From the NCBI GenBank assembly GCA_963775625.1, contig CAVZJM010000002.1:124001-188000 (forward strand): a DNA stretch of 64,000 bases, read 5' to 3'. Positions within the stretch are counted from its first letter, which is position 1; each line of letters starts with the position of its first letter. The stretch is from JAIBJN01 sp963775625. GTDB taxonomy: Bacteria > Actinomycetota > Thermoleophilia > Gaiellales > Gaiellaceae. Positions 9,013-17,828 of the stretch are shown in pieces. The notes below the pieces were generated by a model that had not been told where the DNA came from, searched no databases, and was given only the letters and a program-made list of their open reading frames with translations. Made by a program: the position numbers and the translations under genes.

Positions 9013-10466
9013 CGGTCTTCGGGGGCCTCGCCGCCGGTGACCTTCTCCCACCAGTCGTCCTCGCGGCGCTTCAGCTCGCCCTGTACCTGCTCGACGTACG
9101 ACGCGAGCTCGTTCTCCTTCTGGCCCAGGCGCTCCTGGAGGTCGGAGAGCTCCCGCTCCCGCCGCTCGAGCTTGTCCTCGCGGATCTCGATGTCGGCTTC
9201 CGTGCGCGCCTCGCGAGCCTCCAGCTCGGACTCGCGCGAGTCGAGCTCGTGGAGCCGATCCCGCAGAGACGTCTCGGTCTCCGTGAGTCGCTTCTCGCGT
9301 CGTTCCAGCCGCTTGCGCTGGGACTCGACGACGTCCTCGGTGTTCGAAAGCTCGGCCTCGCGCTCCGCAACCTCTCGCTCGCGCTCCTTGAGCCGTTCCT
9401 GCAGGGCCTCGACGTCGAGAATCTTGGAGGCCTCCGACTCGACGCGCGCGACGTGGGTCTCACGGTGGTGGATCTCCGCCTCGCGGGCGGCCAGCTCGGC
9501 CTCGCGCCGGTTGAGCTCGGCAAGGCGCGCGGACGATTCCTGGGTCTCCCGCTCGCGCCCGGAAGCACCACGCTCGAGCCGCTCCGCGTCGAGCCGCAGG
9601 CGGTCCTGCTTGGCGCGCTGGTCGGCCTCGCGCTCCTCGAGCGCTTCCTCCTTGGCCTGGATCCGCGAATGCTCCTTCGCGAGCTCCCGCTCGCGGGCGG
9701 CGAGAGACTGCTCGCGCTTGGAGGTGCCCTTCTCGTGCTCGCGCAGAGCGGTCTCCCGCTCGGCAAGCGCACGATCTCGGGCCTCCTGCCTCGCCTTCAT
9801 CTCGGCCTCGCGGCTCGCGACGGCCTGCTCGCGGCGAACGAGCTTCGTCTCCTGCGAGCTGAGGGTCTGCGCCTGCTTGGTCTGCTCCGAGTGGAGCTTC
9901 TCGCGCTGACGGTCCGCGTCGCGGAGCTCGCGGAGTTTCGACTCGACCTGTTCGGAGCGCTCGCCGGTCAGGGCCTCGGTGGCCGTCAGCCTGGTCTCCA
10001 GCTCGGAGAGACGCTCGCGCTCCTCGCGGAAGTTCTGCAGCTGCTCCGTGAGCCGCGCCTCGCGCATTTCGACTTCCTGCTCGGCGGAGGCGACCTTCGC
10101 GGCACGCAGGTCGAGCTCGGCCGACCGGGCGGCTTGGTCGCCGTCGAGCGCGTTCACCTCGTCTCGCACGGAGAACGAGGTGGCCAGCTCGATGCGCAGG
10201 TCGCGCTCGCGCTCCAGAGCCGCAGTCAGCTCGGCCCGAAGCGCGTCGGCCTCCGACGTGTCCGGCACCGGCTCGGGGGCCTGGGCCACCTCGGCCGGCT
10301 CCGGTGCCGCCGCCTCGGGCTCGTGCTCATCGTCGGGAGGAGGCGCGCCGTTCGTCTCGGCGGCCGGCGGCTCCTGACGCTTCTTGAGCTTCCCGCGCAG
10401 GCCGGTGCCGAAGCCGGTCTCGGCTTCGGGCTTCGGGGACTCCTGGGCCTCCTCGCTTACTGCCAT
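9009..10466 (-). CDS. long coiled-coil protein, last gene of the Tad operon
   Basis: A 485-residue protein with no signal peptide. The first about 85 residues are disordered and rich in Pro, Glu and Ala; from about residue 90 to the end it is a nearly uninterrupted Glu/Arg-rich coiled coil with repeating blocks such as REAELAAREAEI and EREREVAEREAEL. No catalytic domain is visible. It starts 18 nt after the end of tadC on the same strand, so it is likely co-transcribed and could be a cytoplasmic scaffold or polar organiser for the pilus machine (inference from position only). Similar coiled coils occur in unrelated structural proteins, so homology searches would be low-complexity biased. Confidence 0.75.
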   Translation of the reverse strand: MAVSEEAQESPKPEAETGFGTGLRGKLKKRQEPPAAETNGAPPPDDEHEPEAAAPEPAEVAQAPEPVPDTSEADALRAELTAALERERDLRIELATSFSVRDEVNALDGDQAARSAELDLRAAKVASAEQEVEMREARLTEQLQNFREERERLSELETRLTATEALTGERSEQVESKLRELRDADRQREKLHSEQTKQAQTLSSQETKLVRREQAVASREAEMKARQEARDRALAERETALREHEKGTSKREQSLAARERELAKEHSRIQAKEEALEEREADQRAKQDRLRLDAERLERGASGRERETQESSARLAELNRREAELAAREAEIHHRETHVARVESEASKILDVEALQERLKEREREVAEREAELSNTEDVVESQRKRLERREKRLTETETSLRDRLHELDSRESELEAREARTEADIEIREDKLERRERELSDLQERLGQKENELASYVEQVQGELKRREDDWWEKVTGGEAPEDR

Positions 10467-10484
10467 GTCGGAAGCCTCAGTGCC

Positions 10485-11405
10485 CTAGAAGAGCTCCGAC
10501 AGGTTCATGAAGGCCGGCCCGAGGATGACGATGAACATCGCCGGGAAGATGAAGATGACGGTCGGGAAGAGCATCTTGATCGGCGCCTTCATCGCCCGCT
10601 CTTCTGCGGCCAGCTGGCGCCTGTTGCGCGTGTCCGCGGCCTGCACCTTGAGGATGCGCCCGAGGGAGATGCCCAGCTGGTCGGCCTGGATGATCGCGCG
10701 TACGAACGCGGACAGCTCGGGCGTGTCGACGCGCTTCATCATCTTCGTGAGCGCGTTCAGTCGGCTTTCCCCGATCCGCATCTCGCCGAGCGCGAGCGCG
10801 AACTCGTCGGCCAGCGGCCCGTCCATGTTCTCCGTCAGCTTGGAGATGGCGCCGTCGAAGCCGAGACCGGCTTCCACCGAGACGGCGAGCAGGTCGAGCG
10901 CGTCCGGCAGCTCGGCCCGCAGGATCTCCTTGCGCGTCCGCGTCTTCAGCGTCAGGACGACGTCCGGGAACATGAAGCCGACGAACGCGAACACGACGCC
11001 GAGGAGCAGCGCCTTGGACGCCAGCGCGCCGGCGAGGCTGGCGAAGACCTGGCCGCCGACGAAGCCGACGAAGCCGAGGATCGCCTTCGAGGCCAGGTAG
11101 GTGGTCGGCGACACCTTGCGATTGAGGCCGGCCCGGAGGAGCTTGTTGGAGACGGTCTCGACGCTCGCCCGCGGCGTGATACGCAGAACCCCCCGGGCGA
11201 GGCCGGTCTTCATGGGGATGAGAGCGCGATCCTTGAACGTCCCGTCGTCGAGCACGCTCGAGCTGGAGACGGCGCGGGTCCTGCCGTATCCGGCGGCGCG
11301 GCGGATCGAGCCGATCCGCTCCCGCGCGGGAACCGTGGCGATGTCCATGAGGAGGAAGAACGCAAGGGCGATGGAGCCGCCCGCGATGATGAGAAGCCAA
11401 AGCAT
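10485..11405 (-). CDS. tadC: Tad pilus inner-membrane platform protein TadC
   Basis: A 306-residue protein of the type II secretion F (T2SSF) family. One transmembrane helix lies at the N-terminus (residues 2-22), a pair at about 105-150 and one at the C-terminus (about 275-300). The T2SSF core reads ELPDALDLLAVSVEAGLGFDGAI through GISLGRILKVQA. With TadB it forms the membrane platform driven by the TadA ATPase. It starts 1 nt after the stop of the VWA-tadB gene, consistent with translational coupling. Confidence 0.92.
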   Translation of the reverse strand: MLWLLIIAGGSIALAFFLLMDIATVPARERIGSIRRAAGYGRTRAVSSSSVLDDGTFKDRALIPMKTGLARGVLRITPRASVETVSNKLLRAGLNRKVSPTTYLASKAILGFVGFVGGQVFASLAGALASKALLLGVVFAFVGFMFPDVVLTLKTRTRKEILRAELPDALDLLAVSVEAGLGFDGAISKLTENMDGPLADEFALALGEMRIGESRLNALTKMMKRVDTPELSAFVRAIIQADQLGISLGRILKVQAADTRNRRQLAAEERAMKAPIKMLFPTVIFIFPAMFIVILGPAFMNLSELF

Positions 11406-11406
11406 G

Positions 11407-13266
11407 TCAGTACCTGAAGTTGACGATTTTGCGGAGGATGAGGGAGCCGATCCCGATCATCACGAACATTCCGATGATCAGCTTGTGCCCCATGCTCGAG
11501 TGCCAGAGCGGGCGCATGTACTCGGCGTTCAGGAGCGTGAGCATGAGCGCGACGAAGAACGGCAGGCCGATCAGCACGTAGGCCGACGCCCGGCCCATGG
11601 CCGTCAGGCCCTTGATCTTCTTGGCGAACTGCTGCCGGTTGCGGACGGTGTCGGCGACCATGTCGAAGAGGGTGGCCAGGCTGCCGCCGACCTGGCGCTG
11701 GATCGTCACGGCCGTGATCACGAACTCGAAGTTGTTGGAGCCGATGCGCTGCGCCATGTCGGCGAGCGCCTCGTCCATCGGGCGGCCCAGGCGCGTCTCG
11801 GTAAGCACGCGCTTGAGCTCCTTCGAGGCCGGCGGCTGATCCTCGTCGACGACGCTCTGCAGAGCCTGCCGGAAGCTGTGGCCGGCCTTCAGCCCTGCCG
11901 CCATCGTCACGAGCAGGTCCGGGAGCTGGTTCTCGAAGGCCCGGACGCGCTGCTTCGCCTTGAAGGAGACGAAGAAATACGGCACCGCAGCGCCGGCCAG
12001 GAGGCCGAGCCCGATCAGCGGCACCGACCGCGTCATGCCCGCCACGACGAGGCCGACGAGGAGGCCGGCGGCGAGCATCAGGTAGACGAACTCGACCGTG
12101 CGAAGCGGCAGGTCGGCCCGCTCGAGCGCGCGCTGGAGCCTAAGCCACGGCTTGAACTTCCCGAGTGCGTTCTCGGTTGCGTGGAAGAGGCCGGCAGCGA
12201 TCTTCAGCCGCTCGCGGCCGGTCTGCTTGACCCGCCGCTGGGTGGTGAGGTGGGGCTGCAGGCGGCCTTTCAGCCAGGCACTTCGCGGTGAGGCAAAGGC
12301 GAACGCGGCCGCGAGAAAGATGACGAGCCCGACGACGGCCGCGAAGGACGCCTGGCCCCAGAACGTTCCGAAGAACTGCTCGGGGAGCCGTCCCTCGATC
12401 TCCGGCGTGTGCGTGACGACGGACGACCCCGGCACGACGACCTGAACGGACGCCGACTCGCCGGCCGACGTGGCCTTCAGGTCGATCGTCTCGCTCGGAA
12501 GCGCCGACGTGACGTACTCGAGCCGCCACGTGCGGGAGAGCTCTTCCGCGATCGAGGTGTAGACCTCGGTCAGCGCCGCCGAGTCCGCAGCCCCGTAGTA
12601 GTTCCCACCCGTCTCCTCGGCGATCTGCTTGAGCGGCCCCGGGTTGAACCTGGTGCTCTCGATGCCGACGACGTAGACGGATGTGCCCGCGCTCTGGGCG
12701 GCGGCGATCGCGTCCTCGACGGTCGCTTCGCTCCGGGTCTCGTTGCCGTCGGTGACGATGATGATCACGCGACCCTGGTTGGTCTCGGAAGAGAGCGAGT
12801 GCGACGCGAGGACGAGCGCGTCGTTGAGCGTCGTGCCCGTGACGGGGTCCAGGGAGATGGAGCGCAGGGCCGAGTCGGCGTCGGTGGTCGAGGTCTGGAA
12901 CCCCGTGAGGACGATGGGCTCGGTCGCGTACGTGAGCACCGAGATGCGATCCTCGAGCGGCTTGGCGGTGACGAACGCGCGAGCGGCCGCGACCGCGTCC
13001 TCGAGCGGCTGTCCCTCCATCGACCGCGAGCGGTCAATGGCCAGCACGATGCTCTTCGTGCGGCCGAGGTTGGTGGCGACGAGGCCGGTGACCTCCTCGC
13101 CGTTCTCCGTCAGCGCGGGCGCCGAGAGGGTGGGCTCGTCGGTGACGACGAACGCCCTGACGACGGGGTAGTCGCTCGCGTCCGCCTCCACCTTGGCCGC
13201 GAGCGCGCCCGCGGGCAGGACGAGGACGGCCAGGACGACCAGCCAGGCCAGTGCCTGATGTCTCAT
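11407..13266 (-). CDS. tadB: fusion of a secreted VWA domain to TadB (T2SSF) platform protein
   Basis: A 619-residue fusion. A signal peptide (1-23) is followed by a von Willebrand factor A domain at about residues 70-235 with an intact MIDAS site: D78-x-S80-x-S82, a Thr in VTGTTLNDAL and the Asp of IIVTDGNE. After a beta-rich stretch comes a transmembrane helix near 305-330 and then a TadB-type T2SSF domain (LPDLLVTMAAGLKAGHSFRQAL). TadB alone is normally about 300 residues. The fusion would place an adhesin-like, metal-dependent ligand-binding domain outside, joined to the pilus platform. It overlaps tadA by 4 nt (ATGA). Confidence 0.92.
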   Translation of the reverse strand: MRHQALAWLVVLAVLVLPAGALAAKVEADASDYPVVRAFVVTDEPTLSAPALTENGEEVTGLVATNLGRTKSIVLAIDRSRSMEGQPLEDAVAAARAFVTAKPLEDRISVLTYATEPIVLTGFQTSTTDADSALRSISLDPVTGTTLNDALVLASHSLSSETNQGRVIIIVTDGNETRSEATVEDAIAAAQSAGTSVYVVGIESTRFNPGPLKQIAEETGGNYYGAADSAALTEVYTSIAEELSRTWRLEYVTSALPSETIDLKATSAGESASVQVVVPGSSVVTHTPEIEGRLPEQFFGTFWGQASFAAVVGLVIFLAAAFAFASPRSAWLKGRLQPHLTTQRRVKQTGRERLKIAAGLFHATENALGKFKPWLRLQRALERADLPLRTVEFVYLMLAAGLLVGLVVAGMTRSVPLIGLGLLAGAAVPYFFVSFKAKQRVRAFENQLPDLLVTMAAGLKAGHSFRQALQSVVDEDQPPASKELKRVLTETRLGRPMDEALADMAQRIGSNNFEFVITAVTIQRQVGGSLATLFDMVADTVRNRQQFAKKIKGLTAMGRASAYVLIGLPFFVALMLTLLNAEYMRPLWHSSMGHKLIIGMFVMIGIGSLILRKIVNFRY

Positions 13267-14699
13267 CGCTGGAGCCCGCCGAAGCTGGCGGCCTGGAACG
13301 TGGTCCGTACCTGGTCGTCAGAGTCCTGCTGGAAGAAGTTCGGCGGCAGGGAGACGCCGTTGGCCGCCATCTTCTCGAGGAAGTGCGGCTTGAGCCCCGT
13401 GCACTTGAGGGGCGAGAGCAGGCGGGTGGCTCCGGGTGCCGCCGAGTCCTCGTCCGGGGGCTTGGCGACGAAGATGTCCTGGAGCGTGATCACGTCCGAC
13501 TCCATACGCAGGACCTCGGTGATGTGCGAGAGCCGGCGGGAGCCGTCCACGAGGCGGGTGATCTGGACGAGCAGGTCGAACGCGCTCGAGATCTGCTCGC
13601 GGATGGCCCGGTGCGGCAGCTCGACGCCGGCCGTCAGGACCAGGGTCTCCAGACGTGCCAGGGCGTCACGCGGGGAGTTCGCGTGGATCGTGGTCAGCGA
13701 GCCCTCGTGGCCCGTGTTCATGGCCTGAAGCATGTCGAGCGTCTCGGCGCCGCGGACCTCTCCGACGATGATGCGATCGGGGCGCATGCGGAGGGCGTTC
13801 CGGACGAGCTCGCGGATCTTGACCTCGCCCTGGCCCTCGATGTTGGCCGGCCGCGACTCGAGCGGGATCACGTGATCCTGCTGCAGCTGGAGCTCGGCCG
13901 CGTCCTCGATGGTGACGATGCGCTCGTCGCCGGGCACGAAGGCCGAGAGGGCATTCAGGGTGGTCGTCTTACCGGTACCGGTTCCGCCCGAGATGAGGAC
14001 GTTGAGCTTGCCCTGCACGCAGGCGGCCAGGAAGTGCGCCGACTTCGACGTGACGGAGCCGAAGTTGATCAGGTCGTCCATCGTGTACGGGTCGCGCGCG
14101 AACTTCCGGATGGTGAGGACCGGCCCGCGCAGCGAGAGCGGCGGGATGATCGCGTTCACACGACTGCCGTCCGGCAGGCGCGCGTCCACCATCGGCGAGG
14201 ACTCGTCGACCCGTCGGCCGACCTGGGAGACGATCTTGTCGATGATGCGCAGGAGGTGCGCGTCGTCGACGAACGTCGACTTCGAGAGCTCGATCTTGCC
14301 CGCGCGCTCGACGTAGATGCGGTCGGGCCCGTTGACCATGACCTCGCTGATCGCGTCCTCCCGGAGCAGTGGCTCGAGCGGCCCGTAGCCCAGGATGTCG
14401 TCGGTGATCTCTCGGACGACCTGCCGGCGCTCGTCCCTCGTGAGCGGCGTCTGGTCGAGCGCAAGCTGCTCGGTGACGACGCGCAGGACGCGGTCGGTCA
14501 GGTCTTCGTTCGAGGAGCTCGAGAAGAGCTCGGGGCCCAGCTTCGCGATGCACGCGTGGTGGATCCGGGTCTTCAGCTCGGCGTAGGGGTCGACGGACCG
14601 GCCTTCCGGCTGGGCATCACGCGTGACGTTCTCGATGCGCGTGATCGCGGTCTCGGCCGCGCCGCCGTTCCCGCTTCTGAGTCGATCGTGGAGGCCCAT
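13263..14699 (-). CDS. tadA: Tad pilus assembly ATPase TadA/CpaF
   Basis: A 478-residue secretion ATPase of the CpaF family. ATG 14699 (MGLHDRLRSG) is the start; the frame is open further upstream, but that stretch is antisense-like sequence over tadZ. The N-terminal region ends in DDILGYGPLEPLL and VMVNGPDRIYVER; the Walker A box is GGTGTGKTT near residue 245, then the Asp box, Walker B (IIVGEVRGAETLDMLQAMNTGHEGS) and the His box TTIHANSP. It hydrolyses ATP to power pilin extension and retraction. The start lies 2 nt after the tadZ stop. Confidence 0.95.
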   Translation of the reverse strand: MGLHDRLRSGNGGAAETAITRIENVTRDAQPEGRSVDPYAELKTRIHHACIAKLGPELFSSSSNEDLTDRVLRVVTEQLALDQTPLTRDERRQVVREITDDILGYGPLEPLLREDAISEVMVNGPDRIYVERAGKIELSKSTFVDDAHLLRIIDKIVSQVGRRVDESSPMVDARLPDGSRVNAIIPPLSLRGPVLTIRKFARDPYTMDDLINFGSVTSKSAHFLAACVQGKLNVLISGGTGTGKTTTLNALSAFVPGDERIVTIEDAAELQLQQDHVIPLESRPANIEGQGEVKIRELVRNALRMRPDRIIVGEVRGAETLDMLQAMNTGHEGSLTTIHANSPRDALARLETLVLTAGVELPHRAIREQISSAFDLLVQITRLVDGSRRLSHITEVLRMESDVITLQDIFVAKPPDEDSAAPGATRLLSPLKCTGLKPHFLEKMAANGVSLPPNFFQQDSDDQVRTTFQAASFGGLQR

Positions 14700-14701
14700 G
14701 C

Positions 14702-15892
14702 CTAGCTCCGCCTGAAGAGGCCGCGCTTCTGCCCCTTGGCGACCTCCACCGGCTGGAGCCCCTTGGCCATCTCGCGGATGGCCTTCGAGAAGTCCGCACC
14801 GGACTCGGCGAGGACGGCAGGGTTCCCGCGGTTGACGGCGATGGGCACCGCCCGGTCGCTCGGGACCTCGAAGCGCACCTTCACGTCGAGGGCGCCCTCC
14901 ACCTCGCTCCGCTTCATCCCGACCTTGGAGTTCGCCCGGTTCAGGACGACGCGGATGCGGTTTTGGGGGAAGGCGAGGAGCTCGAGCGTCTGCAGCGCGA
15001 GCCTGACGTTCTTGAGTGTCGGGACGTCGAGCCCGCAGACGAGCAGGAGCTCGTCCGTGCGGTCGAGCGTCGCGAGCATCGGCCCGTGGAAGAAGGGCGA
15101 CGTGTCGACGACGATGACGTCGTACGACTCGCGCGCCACCTCCAGAAGGCGCGACAGCTTCGTCTCGGTCACGAGCTCGGCGTCCTCCGGGCGAACGGGC
15201 GCGGGGAGGATGTCGAGCCCCGACGGGTGCCGCGTCGTGTAGCCGGCGAGCTTCTCGGAGTCGAGCTCGCCCGGAGCGACGACGAGGTCGTAGATCGTCT
15301 TCTCGGGCTCGAGGCCGAGCATGATCGCCGCGTCCCCAAACTGCAGGTCGAGGTCGAGGAGCAGCGTCCGCTTGCCCTCGAACTTGGCGAAGGCGGCGGC
15401 GAGGTTCGTCGAGGTGACGGTCTTCCCCGTCCCGCCCTTGGGCGAGAACACGGTGACGATCCGGCCCCGGCGGGTCGGCGTGGTCGACGGCGGCGGCCTG
15501 AGGCTCGACCTGCTCGCCTTGCGGATGGCGAAGACGACGTTCTCGGTCATCTGCGGCAGGAGAAGGACGTCGGACACGTCCGCGTCCAGCGCCTCCTCGA
15601 GCAGCACCGAGGCCTCGCCGGAGGCGAGCAGGATGATGGGTGTGCGCGTGTGCTCGCGGATCATGGCGATCTCGTCCGCCGGGAGCGTCGAGCTCCTGGT
15701 CCCGTGGAGGATCACCTCGAGGTGCCCTCCGGTCAGGACTCCGGCCGACTCGGTGACCGCCACGCTCGTGCCCACGAGCTCGAGCTCGGTGTGACGCTCG
15801 AGCGCGTCGCGGAGCTGGTCGAGGCCGTCGCACGACCCTGTGACGAAGATCCGCGTCTTCTCACGGGTGGCGACGGGAGTGTCGCTGCTCAT
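14702..15892 (-). CDS. tadZ: Tad pilus localisation protein TadZ/CpaE (MinD-like ATPase)
   Basis: A 396-residue protein. Residues 1-130 form a receiver-like (pseudo-receiver) domain, and from about residue 145 a ParA/MinD-type ATPase begins with the deviant Walker A KGGTGKT. DLDLQFGDAAIML follows, typical of CpaE. It positions the pilus machine at the pole in other bacteria. The stop of rcpC and its start codon are directly adjacent. The C-terminus is basic (KGQKRGLFRRS), a possible membrane or partner contact. Confidence 0.92.
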   Translation of the reverse strand: MSSDTPVATREKTRIFVTGSCDGLDQLRDALERHTELELVGTSVAVTESAGVLTGGHLEVILHGTRSSTLPADEIAMIREHTRTPIILLASGEASVLLEEALDADVSDVLLLPQMTENVVFAIRKASRSSLRPPPSTTPTRRGRIVTVFSPKGGTGKTVTSTNLAAAFAKFEGKRTLLLDLDLQFGDAAIMLGLEPEKTIYDLVVAPGELDSEKLAGYTTRHPSGLDILPAPVRPEDAELVTETKLSRLLEVARESYDVIVVDTSPFFHGPMLATLDRTDELLLVCGLDVPTLKNVRLALQTLELLAFPQNRIRVVLNRANSKVGMKRSEVEGALDVKVRFEVPSDRAVPIAVNRGNPAVLAESGADFSKAIREMAKGLQPVEVAKGQKRGLFRRS

Positions 15893-16657
15893 TTAGCCCT
15901 CCTCCTTGGGGAAGAGTCCCTCGGTGGACTTGAGACCGTCCTCGAGGAGCGTCCAGTTCGACTCGGCGGCCTCGGGGCTGTCGGAGGCGTCCTTCGGCGG
16001 CCGGAGCGTGAGCGTCCAGGCGCCGTTCTGCGTCATCCAGAAGAGCTTCTGCTCCTGCGCGTCGGTCAGCGCGAGCTTGACCGAGAGGCCCTTGTCGGCG
16101 TCCTCGGTGATCTTCGTCTGCACGTCCGCCTTCACGGCAGCCTCGAGAATGAGGATGTCGCGTAGGAACGTGCGGCTGACGTGGTTGGTCTCGTTCTCGG
16201 GCACGTTCCACGTGCCGACGATGTCGACACGGTCGCCGGACTGCAGCGTCCCAGCCAGCAGCTGGTGCTCGTTGCCCGCAACTTGAACGGCACGGAGGTT
16301 GCCGGTGAGCTGGGCACGGATGCCCCGCTCGGCCTCAGAGTTGAAGCGCAGCTGGCTCACCTGCTCGCCCTTGTAGATCTCGGCCGCGACGACCTTGGTC
16401 GCGATGTCGGCAGGATCGAGGAGCGCGCCAGGCGCGACCTGGCCGCGCTCGACCTCGGAGGGCGTCAGGAACCCGCCGGCCTCGAGCTCAGCGCCCGACG
16501 TCCCGACGGGGATGTCCTGGGCCGCCACCCAGACCGGGACGAGCTCCTGATCCTCCTGGAGCCGACCCCGCTCTTGGGAGACGTAATAGAAGACGAGCAG
16601 GACTGCGACGGCGGCGAGCGCGATCGCCAGCCCGAGATTGCGGAGTCGATACGTCAT
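15893..16657 (-). CDS. rcpC: Flp pilus assembly protein RcpC/CpaB (SAF domain)
   Basis: A 254-residue protein with an N-terminal transmembrane helix (about residues 8-28) and an extracytoplasmic SAF domain beginning VPVWVAAQDIPVGT, followed by the RcpC core (VSQLRF, VQVAGNEHQLLAGTLQSGDRVDIVGTW). In diderms it associates with the RcpA secretin; no secretin is present here, as in monoderm Tad systems. It is the first gene after a 105-nt gap following tadE, so the tadZ-tadA-tadB-tadC part may have its own promoter. Confidence 0.9.
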   Translation of the reverse strand: MTYRLRNLGLAIALAAVAVLLVFYYVSQERGRLQEDQELVPVWVAAQDIPVGTSGAELEAGGFLTPSEVERGQVAPGALLDPADIATKVVAAEIYKGEQVSQLRFNSEAERGIRAQLTGNLRAVQVAGNEHQLLAGTLQSGDRVDIVGTWNVPENETNHVSRTFLRDILILEAAVKADVQTKITEDADKGLSVKLALTDAQEQKLFWMTQNGAWTLTLRPPKDASDSPEAAESNWTLLEDGLKSTEGLFPKEEG

Positions 16658-16709
16658 TGCACCACGTCTTTCTGGTCTCGGATTGAGAGCCTTATCGGCT
16701 TCCTCGGTC

Positions 16710-16728
16710 CATAAGCTGAGTGCTTATG
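16710..16728. promoter_or_regulatory. inverted repeat in the tadE-rcpC gap
   Basis: CATAAGC and GCTTATG, separated by TGAGT, form a perfect 7-bp inverted repeat in an AT-richer patch of the 105-nt gap. It may be a hairpin attenuating read-through from flp-tadE or an operator for rcpC. Confidence 0.35.
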
Positions 16729-16762
16729 TTCGAAACGCGCTGAACGAGCGGTCCGCAAGCGC

Positions 16763-17170
16763 TCATTCCACGCGCTCCGTGGTCGAGGCACTGAGAGTTC
16801 CCGACTTCACGACGACCCCGAGGAGACTGATGTCATAGGGGTACGTCGCCGTCACGGTCACGTCGTCCCCCTGAACCCAGGTGGAGCTGACCGAAACACC
16901 GAGCTGCCCAGGATCGAGATCCGCCGCCGAGCGGCGCACCCGGTCGATGACGACGGCCTGGGGGTTCGCGAGGTCGCGACTGACCGCGCCCTGCCGTCCC
17001 CCGGCGCGGACGGAGTCCGTCAGCGTCACGTACTGGTGGAAGACGATCCCGAACTGGATGATCCCGAACAGGAGCAGCGCGAGGAGCGGCAGGACCATCG
17101 CGAACTCGGTGAGGGTCTGGCCCTCCTGTCTCTTCCTCGAGCTTCTGTGGGGTGAAAGTTTTGTGTGCAT
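16763..17170 (-). CDS. tadE: TadE-like pseudopilin
   Basis: A 135-residue protein with a prepilin-type N-terminus: a basic leader then GQTLTEFAMVLPLLALLLFGIIQFGIVF, giving the G/x-TLTEF cleavage context in which the mature chain would start next to Glu. The remaining about 85 residues form the periplasmic TadE domain (SVRAGGRQGAVSRD). It is a minor pilin processed by a TadV-type prepilin peptidase, which is not encoded in this window. Confidence 0.9.
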   Translation of the reverse strand: MHTKLSPHRSSRKRQEGQTLTEFAMVLPLLALLLFGIIQFGIVFHQYVTLTDSVRAGGRQGAVSRDLANPQAVVIDRVRRSAADLDPGQLGVSVSSTWVQGDDVTVTATYPYDISLLGVVVKSGTLSASTTERVE

Positions 17171-17257
17171 TGTCGACTGACTTTCTCTAGAGGGAGGCGG
17201 GCCCTCATCCTGCGGGGGCGCGGGAATCGGGCCCGCCCCTCGTGACCGGCGTTCTTC

Positions 17258-17419
17258 TTAGAGGACTCCGGTAACAGCGTCGATCGCGTCGCCGATGGCG
17301 CCCGAGAGGGCAGCGAGGGCCACGACGACGGCGAGCGTGATGACGGCGAGGACCACGCCGTACTCCGCCATGGTCTGGCCGTCTTCGCGCCTCAGTGCAA
17401 CGAGGGGCTTGTTGAACAT
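17258..17419 (-). CDS. flp: Flp-type major pilin (type IVb)
   Basis: A 53-residue prepilin. The start ATG 17419 has a good Shine-Dalgarno (GGAGGTG) upstream. The leader is MFNKPLVALRREDG and the processed chain would begin QTMAEYGVVLAVITL, the classic Flp E-Y pair after the cleavage glycine. A single hydrophobic helix makes up the rest. It is the first gene of the operon; a longer open frame upstream (to 17737) has no pilin-like content. Confidence 0.92.
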   Translation of the reverse strand: MFNKPLVALRREDGQTMAEYGVVLAVITLAVVVALAALSGAIGDAIDAVTGVL

Positions 17420-17828
17420 TCTCGATTCACCTCCCTTCCCTACTGCGGGCACGCACGCCGGCGCGCTGAACGGAAAACGGGTCGAACGAGGAGATGGCAC
17501 GAGGTCGTGCCATGAGAGCCGGCTGATCGATCGGGCGGTTGGCATGGTCACGGTGATGAATGGCCCTCCCGAGGCTCCTCGAGCTGTCGGCGTGACCGCT
17601 CCGCCGCTTGGCTCAATCTGCCCCGCACCATCGGGCACCGAGAGACCTCCGAGAATCCCCCGGCGGAGGGGTTTCACGGCCACTTGACCCTTTTGGGGGA
17701 AGATCGCGCTCGCGCCCCGGCCCGATAGTCCGAGCATGACCCGCGGAGCGTCTTCGCGGATCGGACGTGAAGGACGTTTCGCGCCGAAGTGGCGGCCTCG
17801 GCGCCCGACCTACGGGAGCACCAGGCTC
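17420..17828. other. 409-nt intergenic region between flp and the M15-like peptidase
   Basis: No gene is supported here. It contains the flp ribosome binding site, a perfect 9-bp inverted repeat at 17494-17513 (ATGGCACGA-GG-TCGTGCCAT), a 6-bp stem with 12-nt loop at 17646-17669 and a GATAGT hexamer at 17724-17729 that sits 6 nt before an alternative ATG (17736) of the plus-strand gene. The flp leader is therefore long (up to about 280 nt) and potentially structured; I do not recognise a known riboswitch class in it. Confidence 0.5.

Noticed and set aside
14700..15833. Apparent N-terminal extension of tadA to 15833 on the minus strand
   Set aside because: It lies over tadZ in another frame on the same strand, is Arg/Pro-rich and has no family similarity; ATG 14699 opens a normal CpaF.
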